Assembly (NCBI GenBank): GCA_001804805.1
Contig: MHBH01000043.1
Location: forward strand, 40,553 to 104,552
DNA: 64,000 nt
Origin: Lentisphaerae bacterium GWF2_49_21
GTDB lineage: Bacteria > Verrucomicrobiota > Lentisphaeria > Victivallales > GWF2-50-93
Direction of reading: 5' to 3'
The translations under genes and the position numbers were made by a program. The notes under the pieces were generated by a model. That model did no database searches and was not told the DNA's origin. It saw nothing but the letters and a program-made list of their open reading frames with translations. Positions 27,601 through 35,670 of the stretch are shown one piece after another (the first letter of the stretch is position 1; each line of letters starts with the position of its first letter).

Positions 27601-27696
27601 TTGGAAACCAAAAGCTTGGGAAAAGATCTTTCCATATCGCTCCCGAAAATCGACAATATCGCCTACAGGAAGCTCTGGAAAATAGAGCTTAAGTAG
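24625..27696 (+). CDS. large lipoprotein, putative glycoside hydrolase (DUF6259-like)
   Basis: A 1023-residue lipoprotein (lipobox LFGGC, Cys19). The N-terminal half (about 40-320) is beta-rich, as in sugar-binding super-sandwich domains. The second half looks like a TIM barrel: FMPYTNNTWWCDNPKGP, then ADIIFQDQCGARDWMYDLNP with a likely catalytic Asp, then VPLSTEDAWWG. The layout recalls the DUF6259 family of the alpha-galactosidase-like clan, an assignment from memory and not tested. The start at 24625 gives a proper lipoprotein leader. It is last in the regulator-prepilin-beta-helix cluster and probably degrades a glycan outside the cell. Confidence 0.65.
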   Translation: MKHTALIAIVIGSFLFGGCQKPAQDTKAVQTETSPAPVQKSEFKITEDATAIAVQASSYSAKFAKDNGSIISISRADGTPLLKGGDEGLWRAVFLDKHVLEAAKFSPAAPDMRSSFRIVDAKSIDYSFESDEIKVSATITPATDGLYFKASLTTKKSDLIEFALPGAMQFQTDDLKELICQVKNPRNVGMALNQEFFRDHSADPVPFMFEIGKKGPEGYLELMGNSPLNLGNEDKESQVTITETGREWLGDAVAEKVSKVPVIATRPFEKGHADIVIAETTDGVYFGGARPSAASKGHLFRVGGRVQEKQVDSTLAMVGAAIDRVTADGVRNGRNGIAIINFPNGPVRWSFTNVTAKQWEDRLNLIPDVKNGTAEIISISTIDELEKALANPRISSILNPYGEIIPVRTTGSMSQLLKSIRAYIDNGGNWFETGGYSFYQELVPSRFYSLPSDGKVPGIFADFLHFDFQKESHLSIYSIQPITWKAWEAERDLSKMFVQSKVNVGANENGGYFTRPFSPYVKAGETWQSPVVHMKFGGNAIDGAKSFCADNRIEKKLSDKLSPEKLRKFKECVVYKYEVPSAKECLDLLQILPSPSIVHSASYLKGGFDKEYPDQLPPRASFATPEEFRALTDKIHSTGSLFMPYTNNTWWCDNPKGPTFLKHGNEPLLIGLNGKYNHEIYGKNDGWTTTMWHPAVRQINMEVIRQFTEEYGADIIFQDQCGARDWMYDLNPAAPNPSAYMEAIVSSVRTDSSVVPLSTEDAWWGILDSEIQICGLSFGYIPEHKQRPLKNIFPAKSWRIFPIALAMAHDKVGMTHHNLGQSVDTPKELALTLAFGYSMINRVSKNKLAKPEYLEWLRWIDRIQKSVASEYMGTELKTFKHRWGDIKNPEDDGLITARYGDTSIISNLSPVHIKIAGFELAPYGFFVSSPKVEAGALATAGGQIFDGSGMGYILEKHGETSATAWVFALPGTTAIIPGMSSMKTASTDNGAALETKSLGKDLSISLPKIDNIAYRKLWKIELK

Positions 27697-27704
27697 TGTT
27701 GGTA

Positions 27705-27756
27705 ATTTTTCTTCCTTGGTCTATGTTTTTCAAAACATAAACCAAGGAAGAAAAAT
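27705..27756 (+). promoter_or_regulatory. 25-bp stem hairpin abutting the pgi start codon
   Basis: The left arm at 27705-27729 (ATTTTTCTTCCTTGGT and on) pairs with 27732-27756 with one mismatch and a loop of about 2-4 bases. The right arm holds the only SD-like sequence (AAGGAAG) and ends on the base before the pgi ATG, so folding would hide the ribosome site. The orientation (T-rich left arm) argues against an intrinsic terminator. Confidence 0.7.
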
Positions 27757-29361
27757 ATGCACACGGAAATCTGGCTCGAACGCAACAAGAAATACTCAAT
27801 CATCGACGGGGAAACAGGATTCACCCTCGACGTGGCGGGAATGAACTTTTCAGAGCCGGATCTTGAGCAGCTTTCTGCGAAGTTCGCAAAAGCCCATGAG
27901 GAAATGAAGAGGATCGAGGCAGGTGCAATCAAGAATCCGGACGAGAACAGGAAGGTCACACATTTCACGGACCGCATCGCGTATCCGACATCCCAGCTTT
28001 TTGCGGATGTCGAGAAATTCGTCGAAGACCTGCGCAGCGGGACGATCAAGGGAAGCACGGGAAAGAAGTTTGATTCGGTCGTCATCAACGGCATCGGCGG
28101 TTCGGCGCTCGGTCCGCAGCTCCTGCAGTTCGCAATAAACGGTCCGTACTGGAACGAACTCAGCAATGGGAAACGAAAAGGCTACCTCAGGATCTATTTC
28201 ACCGACAATACCGATACCGCAGGCGTCAAGGACGTCATGATGGCAGTTGATCTCAAGAGCACTCTGATCCTGAGCATCTCGAAATCCGGAGGCACCCAGG
28301 AGACCAAGAACAACATGATCGCCTTCGAAATGCTCTACAAGGAGAAGGAACTCGATTTCACGAAGCACGCCTGCGCCATCACAATGGAAGGCAGCGAACT
28401 CGACAAATATTCAAGATCGAACAACTGGCTGAAGGTATTCCCCATGGCGGAATCCATTGGAGGAAGGACAAGCGAGGCAAGCATAGTCGGACATCTTCCT
28501 GCGGCACTCGCCGGAATCGATTTCAAAAGCTTCCTCGCAGGGGCCTGCAGGATGGACAATCTGACGCGTGAACCCGCGGTGAAGAAAAATCCTTCATACT
28601 TCCTCGCATCCATGTGGTACATTGCCGGAAGCGGTCATGGTGACAGGAACATGGTCATAGTCCCCTACTCCGACCGTCTCGTCCTGCTCTCACGTTATCT
28701 CCAGCAGCTGGTCATGGAAAGCATCGGCAAGGAGAAGGATCTCGACGGCAACACCGTAAACCAGGGGCTCAACGTCTTCGGCAACAAGGGCGGAACAGAC
28801 GCGCACGCCTTCATCCAGCAGCTTAACGACGGGCGCAACGATTTCTTCGTGACATTCATTGAAGTGCTCAAGGACAGCATGATCATCCCAGTAACGGAAA
28901 CCATAGCAATGGGCGACTACCTGCACGGGTTCCAGGCGGGCCTTGCCAAGGCGCTTCTCTCAAAGGGACGCCAGGTGATCGACATGCAGATCAGCGAGGT
29001 TTCGGCATTCAATCTTGGAATGATCATCGCCCTATATGAAAGAGCAGTCGCATTCTACGCGGAACTCATCCACATAAACGCCTTCCACCAGCCTGGCGTC
29101 CAGGCCTACAAGCTCGCCAGCAAGGATGTCATAAGCCTGATTTCCGAGCTCCAGACCAAGCTCAACGCAGTCGGGAAGTTCAAGGGAACCGCGAGCGAGC
29201 TATGCGCCAAGACAGGTCTTGCGGAACGGGAACTCGAGGTTTCAGGACTTCTTGCGAAGTTCGCAGAGAATTCCAAGAAACGCAAGTTCCCCGGATTCAA
29301 GATCTCACGCAGCTGGGACGCAGGAAAAGGATGGATATACAATATCAAGAGCAATGCGTAA
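27757..29361 (+). CDS. pgi: glucose-6-phosphate isomerase
   Basis: A 534-residue isomerase of glycolysis. VVINGIGGSALGPQL, LSISKSGGTQETKNN (sugar-phosphate SIS motif) and GGRTSEASIVGHLPAAL identify it; the DGRNDFFVTF and NAFHQPGVQAYK segments belong to the C-terminal SIS domain. The sequence is of the long divergent type seen in some Planctomycetes and Lentisphaerota, not the compact E. coli type. Expression may depend on the hairpin just before the start codon. Confidence 0.92.
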   Translation: MHTEIWLERNKKYSIIDGETGFTLDVAGMNFSEPDLEQLSAKFAKAHEEMKRIEAGAIKNPDENRKVTHFTDRIAYPTSQLFADVEKFVEDLRSGTIKGSTGKKFDSVVINGIGGSALGPQLLQFAINGPYWNELSNGKRKGYLRIYFTDNTDTAGVKDVMMAVDLKSTLILSISKSGGTQETKNNMIAFEMLYKEKELDFTKHACAITMEGSELDKYSRSNNWLKVFPMAESIGGRTSEASIVGHLPAALAGIDFKSFLAGACRMDNLTREPAVKKNPSYFLASMWYIAGSGHGDRNMVIVPYSDRLVLLSRYLQQLVMESIGKEKDLDGNTVNQGLNVFGNKGGTDAHAFIQQLNDGRNDFFVTFIEVLKDSMIIPVTETIAMGDYLHGFQAGLAKALLSKGRQVIDMQISEVSAFNLGMIIALYERAVAFYAELIHINAFHQPGVQAYKLASKDVISLISELQTKLNAVGKFKGTASELCAKTGLAERELEVSGLLAKFAENSKKRKFPGFKISRSWDAGKGWIYNIKSNA

Positions 29362-29364
29362 ATT

Positions 29365-29457
29365 GATACTGGATACTTGATACTGGATGCTAGACACTCG
29401 AAATTTAAAAGGATAAAGAGAGGAACAGCTCTTGCGAGCTTAACTACAAACAGATAC
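29365..29457. repeat. heptamer array and class A hairpin before the KamA gene
   Basis: Heptamers TGATACT, GGATACT, TGATACT, GGATGCT, AGACACT, CGAAATT at 29365-29406, then a minus-oriented class A element at 29421-29450 (AGCTC/GAGCT, loop GCAA on the element strand), ending 7 bases before the next start codon. Confidence 0.7.
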
Positions 29458-30486
29458 ATGAAGAAGAACACGGAAAAAACTAATTATCTGCGGAGTATTG
29501 CGAAATTCGCAAGGCTTAGATTTTCCATCGAGGAGAGGAAGGCCGCGGAAATTTATCCGTTCCTTGCATCCAACTATTATCTTGGCCTTATCGGAAAAGA
29601 TCTGAAGAACGATCCGGTTTACAGGCAATGCTTCCCGGACGCCCGGGAACTTCTCCGGAAAAAAGAGCTTCTCGAAGATCCGCTTGCCGAAGAAAAGCAG
29701 ATGCCCACGCCATGCCTGATACACCGTTACACCGACAGGGTAGTCCTTCTTGTGACCAACAGGTGCGCCGTACATTGCCGTTTCTGCTTAAGGAAACGCA
29801 ACTGGAAGGACGGAAACGACTTAAAGGACATAAGCGACAAATATTTGCATGAAGCATGCAAATATATCAAAGGACATGACAAAATAAGGGAAGTGCTGAT
29901 TTCAGGCGGAGATCCGCTGATGCTGGAAACTGCAAGTCTGAAGAAAATAATTGATTCCATCGTCAAAATTAAAAACATTGATGTCATCAGGATAGGCACA
30001 AGGATGCCAGTAGTACTTCCATCAAGGATAGATTCAAAGCTTGTCAGGATGCTTTCGAAATATCAGGGCCTGTGGGTGATGTCACATTTCAACCATCCCG
30101 TCGAACTAACACCTGAATCAGAGGAGGCGTGCCGGAAGCTTGTTAAGGCCGGTATTCCAATGCTGAACCAGACTGTCCTTCTAAAGGGGATAAACGACAA
30201 TGCGAAGATCCTCGAAGAGCTTTTCAGGGGCCTGGTGAAGATCCGGGTGAAACCCCACTACCTTTTCCATGTGGACCCCGCTGAAGGGAACATCCATTTC
30301 CGGACAGGTATTGCGCCGGCGCTTGAAATTCTGAGAAAACTGCGCCCACGGCTCTCCTCCCTATGTACGCCCGTATTCGCCATAGATCTTCCGGAAGGAG
30401 GCGGAAAAGTGCCACTTCTGCCCGACTATTGCAGGGGTGGTCGCTTCCTTGGGATAAACGGGAGGGAAATACCTTATTTTATATAA
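29458..30486 (+). CDS. KamA-family radical SAM aminomutase (EpmB-like)
   Basis: A 342-residue radical SAM enzyme of the lysine 2,3-aminomutase family. The cluster motif is C103-X3-C107-X2-C110 (RCAVHCRFCLRKR); EVLISGGDPLML binds SAM and HYLFHVDPAEGNIHF lies near the C-terminal PLP region. The 342-residue length fits EpmB, which isomerises lysine for elongation factor P, better than catabolic lysine aminomutase (about 415 residues), but epmA is not nearby. The chosen start follows a class A repeat; the frame is open further upstream only through repeat sequence. Confidence 0.85.
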   Translation: MKKNTEKTNYLRSIAKFARLRFSIEERKAAEIYPFLASNYYLGLIGKDLKNDPVYRQCFPDARELLRKKELLEDPLAEEKQMPTPCLIHRYTDRVVLLVTNRCAVHCRFCLRKRNWKDGNDLKDISDKYLHEACKYIKGHDKIREVLISGGDPLMLETASLKKIIDSIVKIKNIDVIRIGTRMPVVLPSRIDSKLVRMLSKYQGLWVMSHFNHPVELTPESEEACRKLVKAGIPMLNQTVLLKGINDNAKILEELFRGLVKIRVKPHYLFHVDPAEGNIHFRTGIAPALEILRKLRPRLSSLCTPVFAIDLPEGGGKVPLLPDYCRGGRFLGINGREIPYFI

Positions 30487-30509
30487 ATTTTCTCCTTGAG
30501 ATAATTTAT
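30483..30509 (+). other. hairpin overlapping the KamA-family stop codon
   Basis: Arms ATAAATTTTCTC and GAGATAATTTAT (11 of 12 paired) with loop CTT; the TAA stop lies in the left arm. Same build as the hairpins at 9316, 35646 and 59634. Confidence 0.55.
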
Positions 30510-30554
30510 CTTCATGCTATTATACGCGGATTGCATTTTCACAGGAGTTTTCTA

Positions 30555-30833
30555 ATGCCTACATATGAGTACGAATGCAAGGCCTGCGGCAAGACTTTCG
30601 AGGCCTTTCAGAAAATGAGCGATGAACCGCTCAAGACCTGCACCTACTGCAAGAAGAAATCCATACGCAGGAAGATCGGAGCGGGAGCAGGAATCATATT
30701 CAAGGGCAGCGGTTTCTACTGCACGGACTACCGCAAGGAAAGCTACAAGAGCGACCAGAGATCCGACAGCAAGCCTGCGGAAGTCAAAAGCTCTCCGGAA
30801 AGCAAGAGCGTCGAAACAAAGAAAAAAACATAA
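30555..30833 (+). CDS. FmdB-type zinc-ribbon protein
   Basis: A 92-residue protein starting MPTYEYECKACGKTF with two Cys pairs (CKAC and CTYC) that form the FmdB/CxxC regulatory zinc ribbon. A charged Lys/Ser/Glu-rich tail follows. SD CAGGAG precedes the ATG at 30555; the longer in-frame extension is repeat-free but hydrophobic and without an SD. FmdB proteins are usually of unknown role. It is 28 bases upstream of another zinc-ribbon gene. Confidence 0.88.
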   Translation: MPTYEYECKACGKTFEAFQKMSDEPLKTCTYCKKKSIRRKIGAGAGIIFKGSGFYCTDYRKESYKSDQRSDSKPAEVKSSPESKSVETKKKT

Positions 30834-30861
30834 AATCATATAATCAGGAGTGTCACAATTT

Positions 30862-31584
30862 ATGCTTATCAAATGCAACAGCTGCGGCCATGAAAATCAA
30901 CTCGGAGCAATCTTCTGCAGAAGCTGTGGAGGGAAACTTGATGTGGAAACGATGCGCCCCAAGGTTGAAGACAAGGCTTCGTCCTTCAATGTTTTCGGCC
31001 TCATAAGGAATCTCGTGGGATTCGCCATCTTCATAGGCGTCGTGGGCATACTGGTGATGATGTTCTATCCTGATGATCTTTCAGCTTATCCTTCACTGAG
31101 CGACCCCGATGTAATCAAGGCCGCAGAGGCGAAATACGAAATAATGCTCAAAAAGGCCGAACAGGGATATGGGGATGAGTCATATACATTCACCGCACAG
31201 GAAGCCACCTACCTCTACAACAAGATGTTTGTCGCAAAACCTACGGCCACCGACGCAGCCGCATACAGCGTTGAAAAACTGATATTCAATATCGATGCAG
31301 TCGGATTCATACATGTCATCCTCAAGACAAAGATGATGGGCTCTGTCCCGACCACCTTTGAAATTGCCGGAACGGTCAAGAACAGCGACACCAAGACACC
31401 CGACCAAATCTCAGTATCCTTCAAGGCCACGGAACACAAGATGGGGCATATGCCTATCATGTTCGCGGAAAAACAGGTGCTTGAAAAGTTTGATCCCGCC
31501 ACAACCGGCGGAAAGATACCCGTCATATTGAAGGCCATTTCAAAGATAGAAGTCGACGGTAAGAACTTTGTGGTGAAATTCTAG
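30862..31584 (+). CDS. zinc-ribbon membrane protein, unknown
   Basis: A 240-residue protein with an N-terminal zinc ribbon (CNSCGHENQLGAIFCRSCGG), a membrane segment at about 51-68 and a beta-rich extracytoplasmic domain of about 150 residues without a known motif. The start at 30862 has the SD CAGGAG at 30845-30850. Its stop codon overlaps that of der (the palindromic CTAG at 31581-31584), a convergent overlap of four bases. Confidence 0.8.
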   Translation: MLIKCNSCGHENQLGAIFCRSCGGKLDVETMRPKVEDKASSFNVFGLIRNLVGFAIFIGVVGILVMMFYPDDLSAYPSLSDPDVIKAAEAKYEIMLKKAEQGYGDESYTFTAQEATYLYNKMFVAKPTATDAAAYSVEKLIFNIDAVGFIHVILKTKMMGSVPTTFEIAGTVKNSDTKTPDQISVSFKATEHKMGHMPIMFAEKQVLEKFDPATTGGKIPVILKAISKIEVDGKNFVVKF

Positions 31585-32996
31585 GCCCTGTCAACCCCTT
31601 TGCTCTTCTTGAAGCTGCGCCTCGGCGCTATCGTCTTCTCCCTTGCACGGAGGCTGATCCTTATGGGAAGCCCCGTCAGTCCAAGGCTCTTCCTGAGGCA
31701 GTTGCTTATATATGAAAGATAATTCTTGGTGCAGACGCCGGGATCGTTGACGAATAAAAGGAATCTCGGCGGTTCATTCCCCACCATCGTCGCATAATAG
31801 ATCTTGAAGTGATGATGCACCGTGCCGATCGCGGACGGGGCGTTCCTCGCCGTAGCGTCGCCAAGTATCTTGTTGATAAGGGAGGTCGGGATATGCATCC
31901 TCATGTTCTCCCTGATCTCTCCCATGGCGGAAGTTATCTTGTTGAAATTTGATCCGTCAAGCGCGGAAATGAATACGATCGGAGCATAGTCCATGAACGG
32001 CATGCAGTAACGGATCTCGTCCTGCACATCCTCCCGCTTTACCGCCTTCCTGCACAAGTCCCATTTGTTCGCAAGGATGATGCAGCCTTTGCCGGACCGC
32101 TGGATCATGTCTGCGATCTTCTTGTCCTGTGCCGTGACTCCGTCAATGCTGGCTTCGACAACAAAAAGCACCAGCTGGGCCTTTGACACCGTCTCCTCTG
32201 CGCGCATGATGCTGAATATCTCCACGGCAGTATCGGCTTTTCGCTTCTGCCGCAGTCCGGCGGTATCCACAAGGACTGCCGGTACTTTGCCGTCCTTGCA
32301 TTCAAGTTCGAAACTGACCTCCACGGAATCCCTGGTTGTCCCAGGGATATTGCTGACCATGACCCTCTTGTGCCCGACAAGCCGGTTCACGATGGATGAT
32401 TTGCCGACATTGGGGCGGCCGACAACCGCGATCCTGATGCCCGGCTCAACCAGCGGCGCCGCGTTCTCCCAGTCGATGGATTCAATGACTTTATCAAGAA
32501 GGGCCTCGACTCCCCTCCTATGGACGCATGACACTGGAAATACTCTTTCAAAACCGAGTCCTGCGAAGTTCGCAGATTCGCCGTCCAAGTTCTCGTTGTC
32601 CGACTTGTTTACGGCAAGAAAGACTTTCTTCCCGCTGGCGCGCAGCTTGTTCGCGATATCCATGTCAAGAGATGTCGGACCTGCGGTGACATCCACGACC
32701 ATGACGAGGATTTCCGCGCTGTCGATCGCAATTTCAACCTGATCCTTTATCTCGGAATCCCAAATCCCGAGGTTCTTCTTCTGTCCGCCGTACATGCCGA
32801 GTCCGCCGGTGTCGATTATCTGGAAATGCCTGTCCTTCCATTTTGCCGGAGCCGCGATACGGTCGCGGGTGACTCCGCTCTCCTCGTGGACGATGGCCTG
32901 CCGGCGCCTGAGGACGGCGTTGAAAAGCGAGGACTTGCCCACATTCGGGCGTCCTACGATCGCTACTGTTGGAATTTTTGGAACTGTATCGGACAT
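31581..32996 (-). CDS. der: ribosome-associated GTPase Der (EngA)
   Basis: A 471-residue GTPase with two tandem G domains for 50S ribosome assembly. Domain 1 opens with AIVGRPNVGKSSLF, domain 2 with AVVGRPNVGKSSIV; DTAGL and DTGGL are the G3 motifs and NKSD/NKWD the G4 motifs. The C-terminal KH-like domain contains PPRFLLFVNDP. ATG 32996 was preferred to an in-frame GTG at 33005. It shares its stop region with the convergent gene at 30862. Confidence 0.96.
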   Translation of the reverse strand: MSDTVPKIPTVAIVGRPNVGKSSLFNAVLRRRQAIVHEESGVTRDRIAAPAKWKDRHFQIIDTGGLGMYGGQKKNLGIWDSEIKDQVEIAIDSAEILVMVVDVTAGPTSLDMDIANKLRASGKKVFLAVNKSDNENLDGESANFAGLGFERVFPVSCVHRRGVEALLDKVIESIDWENAAPLVEPGIRIAVVGRPNVGKSSIVNRLVGHKRVMVSNIPGTTRDSVEVSFELECKDGKVPAVLVDTAGLRQKRKADTAVEIFSIMRAEETVSKAQLVLFVVEASIDGVTAQDKKIADMIQRSGKGCIILANKWDLCRKAVKREDVQDEIRYCMPFMDYAPIVFISALDGSNFNKITSAMGEIRENMRMHIPTSLINKILGDATARNAPSAIGTVHHHFKIYYATMVGNEPPRFLLFVNDPGVCTKNYLSYISNCLRKSLGLTGLPIRISLRAREKTIAPRRSFKKSKGVDRA

Positions 32997-33100
32997 GATA
33001 ACCACAGAGGCACAAAGTTTTTTATTATGAATACGAATTCAATACTCTATCATGGATTTTCTGATTTTCGCTCATATCTGATGGAAATCGCAATGGAAAG

Positions 33101-34291
33101 TCATCTCGATGGGTCAACGACTCTGCCCATAAAGAGAATTGTCCTAGTTGAATTCTCTCTTATTGTAAATATAAACGGATGATCGGCTCGGAACAATTTT
33201 GCAGGGGGGGCTGCGCTTATGGCTTCGGCAAAGACAACTGTGGCTGCGGCAGCCTCCGTTCCCTCCTCGTCCACACTCACAAAAGCCTTATGGAGGATCA
33301 ATGATATGTATAGGAATTTACTCAGCTCCATTCCTGTAAAATCAGCCTTCTCACTGATAAAGGCATCCTTCATGCCCAATTCTGAAAGCTTGTCGCTAAG
33401 CAAGACATTATATTCCATCTTGAACCTGGGAATGAACAAATCGACTTTTTCAATTTTCAACGATATGTTTTTATACTCCTCATTGAAAACCTTTTTTTCA
33501 ACTTCTTTGAATTTTCCAATATCTTTGGGAAGAACTATTGTCATTGTAAAATTACCGCCCTTGTACGGCAATATGACCACTTGGAGATCTTCATTTTCAT
33601 AATATTGAACGTCCAGATTCTGAAACATCATCGGCACTTTGACATCTTTTTCAGCCGTCACATGAAACTTTTCTTCAGCAGTTTCCTTCTTCTTGAACTG
33701 ATGCACCCATTTCGCCTTGAAGTATATCGCATTCACCAAGGCAAGTACTGTCAGATCATTGAAATTGTCCTCTGAAACAATGTCCTTTATCCTATTATTG
33801 GTCTGTTTCTCCACCCAGTCGTTTATCTGCTTCGTAATCTGCGCCCTGTCTGCTACGAAGTTCACTGACTGGACAGAAGCCGAATAATCCTTTTTCACAA
33901 GATTTAAATAATCCTGGAGGAATGGATGCTTCTTGTCAGCCCAGAGGCAATTTGCTATTGTCATTTCAACATTCAGCTTTGCAAGCCCTATCTCTTTGCG
34001 CAAATTCGCGAATGCCGGATGGAGCTTATCCTGCCCGATCTTGAAACAGAGAGCTTCCGCCATTTGTTTTTCAGTCTCTCCTCTGGCTCCGGCATAGGTC
34101 ATGGCAAGCGCAGTGGAAATGCTATAGGGGGAAAAGAAAAGATTCCCTTCCTGTTTACCCAATTCCTTGTAGAGCTTGAAAGCAAATTCACGGTTGCCTT
34201 CAGCAAGAGTCTTGAGGTCTTCCTTGTCGTCGGAGAACACGAAGGGGCAGTAAAGGAGGGCAAGGACTAAAAGGACAAATAATCTCTTCAT
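33101..34291 (-). CDS. secreted serpin (serine protease inhibitor)
   Basis: A 396-residue serpin with a signal peptide of about 20 residues. LFFSPYSISTALAMTYAGARGET, NAIYFKAKWVHQF, and the C-terminal HPFIFTIRENSTRTILFMGRVVDP are serpin signatures. The hinge GTEAAAATVV (residues 344-353) has the small residues needed for loop insertion, so it is likely inhibitory. The reactive bond is probably near I358-S359, suggesting an elastase- or cathepsin-like target. Composition is more A/T-rich than its neighbours. Serpins are scattered in bacteria; transfer is possible. Confidence 0.9.
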   Translation of the reverse strand: MKRLFVLLVLALLYCPFVFSDDKEDLKTLAEGNREFAFKLYKELGKQEGNLFFSPYSISTALAMTYAGARGETEKQMAEALCFKIGQDKLHPAFANLRKEIGLAKLNVEMTIANCLWADKKHPFLQDYLNLVKKDYSASVQSVNFVADRAQITKQINDWVEKQTNNRIKDIVSEDNFNDLTVLALVNAIYFKAKWVHQFKKKETAEEKFHVTAEKDVKVPMMFQNLDVQYYENEDLQVVILPYKGGNFTMTIVLPKDIGKFKEVEKKVFNEEYKNISLKIEKVDLFIPRFKMEYNVLLSDKLSELGMKDAFISEKADFTGMELSKFLYISLILHKAFVSVDEEGTEAAAATVVFAEAISAAPPAKLFRADHPFIFTIRENSTRTILFMGRVVDPSR

Positions 34292-34436
34292 TTACGCCCC
34301 CCTTCTTTTCATAATCAAATTCAAAAACCACGCTAAAGCTGTGAACTCCAACTAATCCAATATTTTAAGAGAAATCAATTGCATGCGAGACGCCAGCGCT
34401 CCATTATTTTCCGAGTCTCAAGTTTCGAGTATCAAG
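34292..34436. repeat. class C hairpin, class D remnant and heptamer array
   Basis: Class C (CACGCTAAAGCTGTGAAC) at 34328-34351; a class D fragment GACGCCAGCGCTCC at 34389-34402; a heptamer array GAGTCTC, AAGTTTC, GAGTATC, AAGTTAC, AAGTCAT at 34413-34447, which continues across the htpX stop codon. Confidence 0.65.
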
Positions 34437-35645
34437 TTACAAGTCATGTTTTACCCCGCAACGCGGGCATGTCACCGACGGTGCCGCGAAGGCCGGAGGG
34501 ACCTTTATGCGAAGTCCGCAGGCGCAGTTTACAAAATTGAACTTATTGAGCCGGAGCAGGATGTCATTCGCCTCACGGGTCTGCTTCGGCCTGTTCACAT
34601 CCGCCTGTGGCGGCTTGATGCCGCGCAGTTCGAGCACCTCCGCAGAACGCAGATCTGAACTGCCGATTATCCTGCCGCCCTTCACCTTGCCATAGGCGTT
34701 GTCGTATGCGTCAAGACCGGCGCCGGATGCCATGGTCCTCAGTATCCTGATCCTCTCCTCCGTCGGAGGATGCGTGCTGAAGAGGCTGACCACATTGGTC
34801 CCGCTCGCTTTGTTAAGAGGATTTATGATATACATCGGGGCGGTGATGCGGTTTGCGGATTCGAGAGGGAGCGTTGAACTTGAAATTTTCTCGAGCGCCG
34901 ATGCAAGCCCTTCCGGATATCTCGTAAAGATAGCGGCTGAAGCGTCTGCAAGATATTCACGGCTCCTTGAACATGCGAGATAAAGAAGGTTGGCGAGCAA
35001 CGGTGCGAGTATCGCAAGAACTATTGCAACGACAAAAAGAATGAGTTGGAGCTGGCCGGAATCCTTGGATCCGCCGGAACGCCGGCGCCCCATTCCACCA
35101 TAGAACATGCTCCTCGTGAAAATATCCGCAAGGATGACTATAACTCCGAGCATGATCCCGGCAATTGTCATGAACCGGCTGTCCTGGTTCTTTATATGCC
35201 CTATCTCGTGCGCGACCACACCCTGGAGTTCGTCACGGGAAAGGATCGACAGCAATCCGGTAGTCACAGCCACCGCCGCATTCATCGGAGTTCCGACGGC
35301 AAATGCGTTGGGGGCGCGGCTCTCGAGTATGAACACCTTCGGAGTCGCCGGAAGCGCGGCGGCAATCCTCATCTCCTCAACAATATTGTATAGCTGCGGG
35401 GCGTCGTCATGCGAAACCTCGCGGGCTCCGGAAAGCGCAAGCAGGATGTTCTTGCCCTGTGTCAAGGCGATGACTGTCATGATGAACCAGATGATTCCGG
35501 AGATCATGACACCTCCGAGGATGCCTTCCGGGGTCCCGTTGGCTATGGCTCCGCCAATGGAAGCTCCGAGGACGACGAGCAGCATCCCCATTACGATTAT
35601 GAGGATCACCGACTTGATCTTGTTCCGATGTATCGCCTGCCACAT
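34437..35645 (-). CDS. htpX: HtpX-like M48 metalloprotease with zinc-ribbon tail
   Basis: A 402-residue membrane protease. Membrane segments lie at about 12-35, 45-62 and in the middle; the zinc motif VVAHEIGHIKNQ gives H146, E147 and H150. HtpX is normally about 290 residues; here about 90 residues are added and end in four Cys (C374, C376, C393, C396) forming a probable zinc ribbon, an unusual tail. It pairs with lemA upstream, a common lemA-htpX neighbourhood in envelope quality control. The last codons are read through a heptamer array. Confidence 0.9.
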   Translation of the reverse strand: MWQAIHRNKIKSVILIIVMGMLLVVLGASIGGAIANGTPEGILGGVMISGIIWFIMTVIALTQGKNILLALSGAREVSHDDAPQLYNIVEEMRIAAALPATPKVFILESRAPNAFAVGTPMNAAVAVTTGLLSILSRDELQGVVAHEIGHIKNQDSRFMTIAGIMLGVIVILADIFTRSMFYGGMGRRRSGGSKDSGQLQLILFVVAIVLAILAPLLANLLYLACSRSREYLADASAAIFTRYPEGLASALEKISSSTLPLESANRITAPMYIINPLNKASGTNVVSLFSTHPPTEERIRILRTMASGAGLDAYDNAYGKVKGGRIIGSSDLRSAEVLELRGIKPPQADVNRPKQTREANDILLRLNKFNFVNCACGLRIKVPPAFAAPSVTCPRCGVKHDL

Positions 35646-35670
35646 AAAAAAATTCCTATGGAATTTTTTT
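35646..35670. terminator. gap-filling hairpin between lemA and htpX
   Basis: Perfect 11-bp stem AAAAAAATTCC / GGAATTTTTTT, loop TAT. It starts at the base beside the htpX start codon and ends in the lemA stop codon. Confidence 0.6.
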
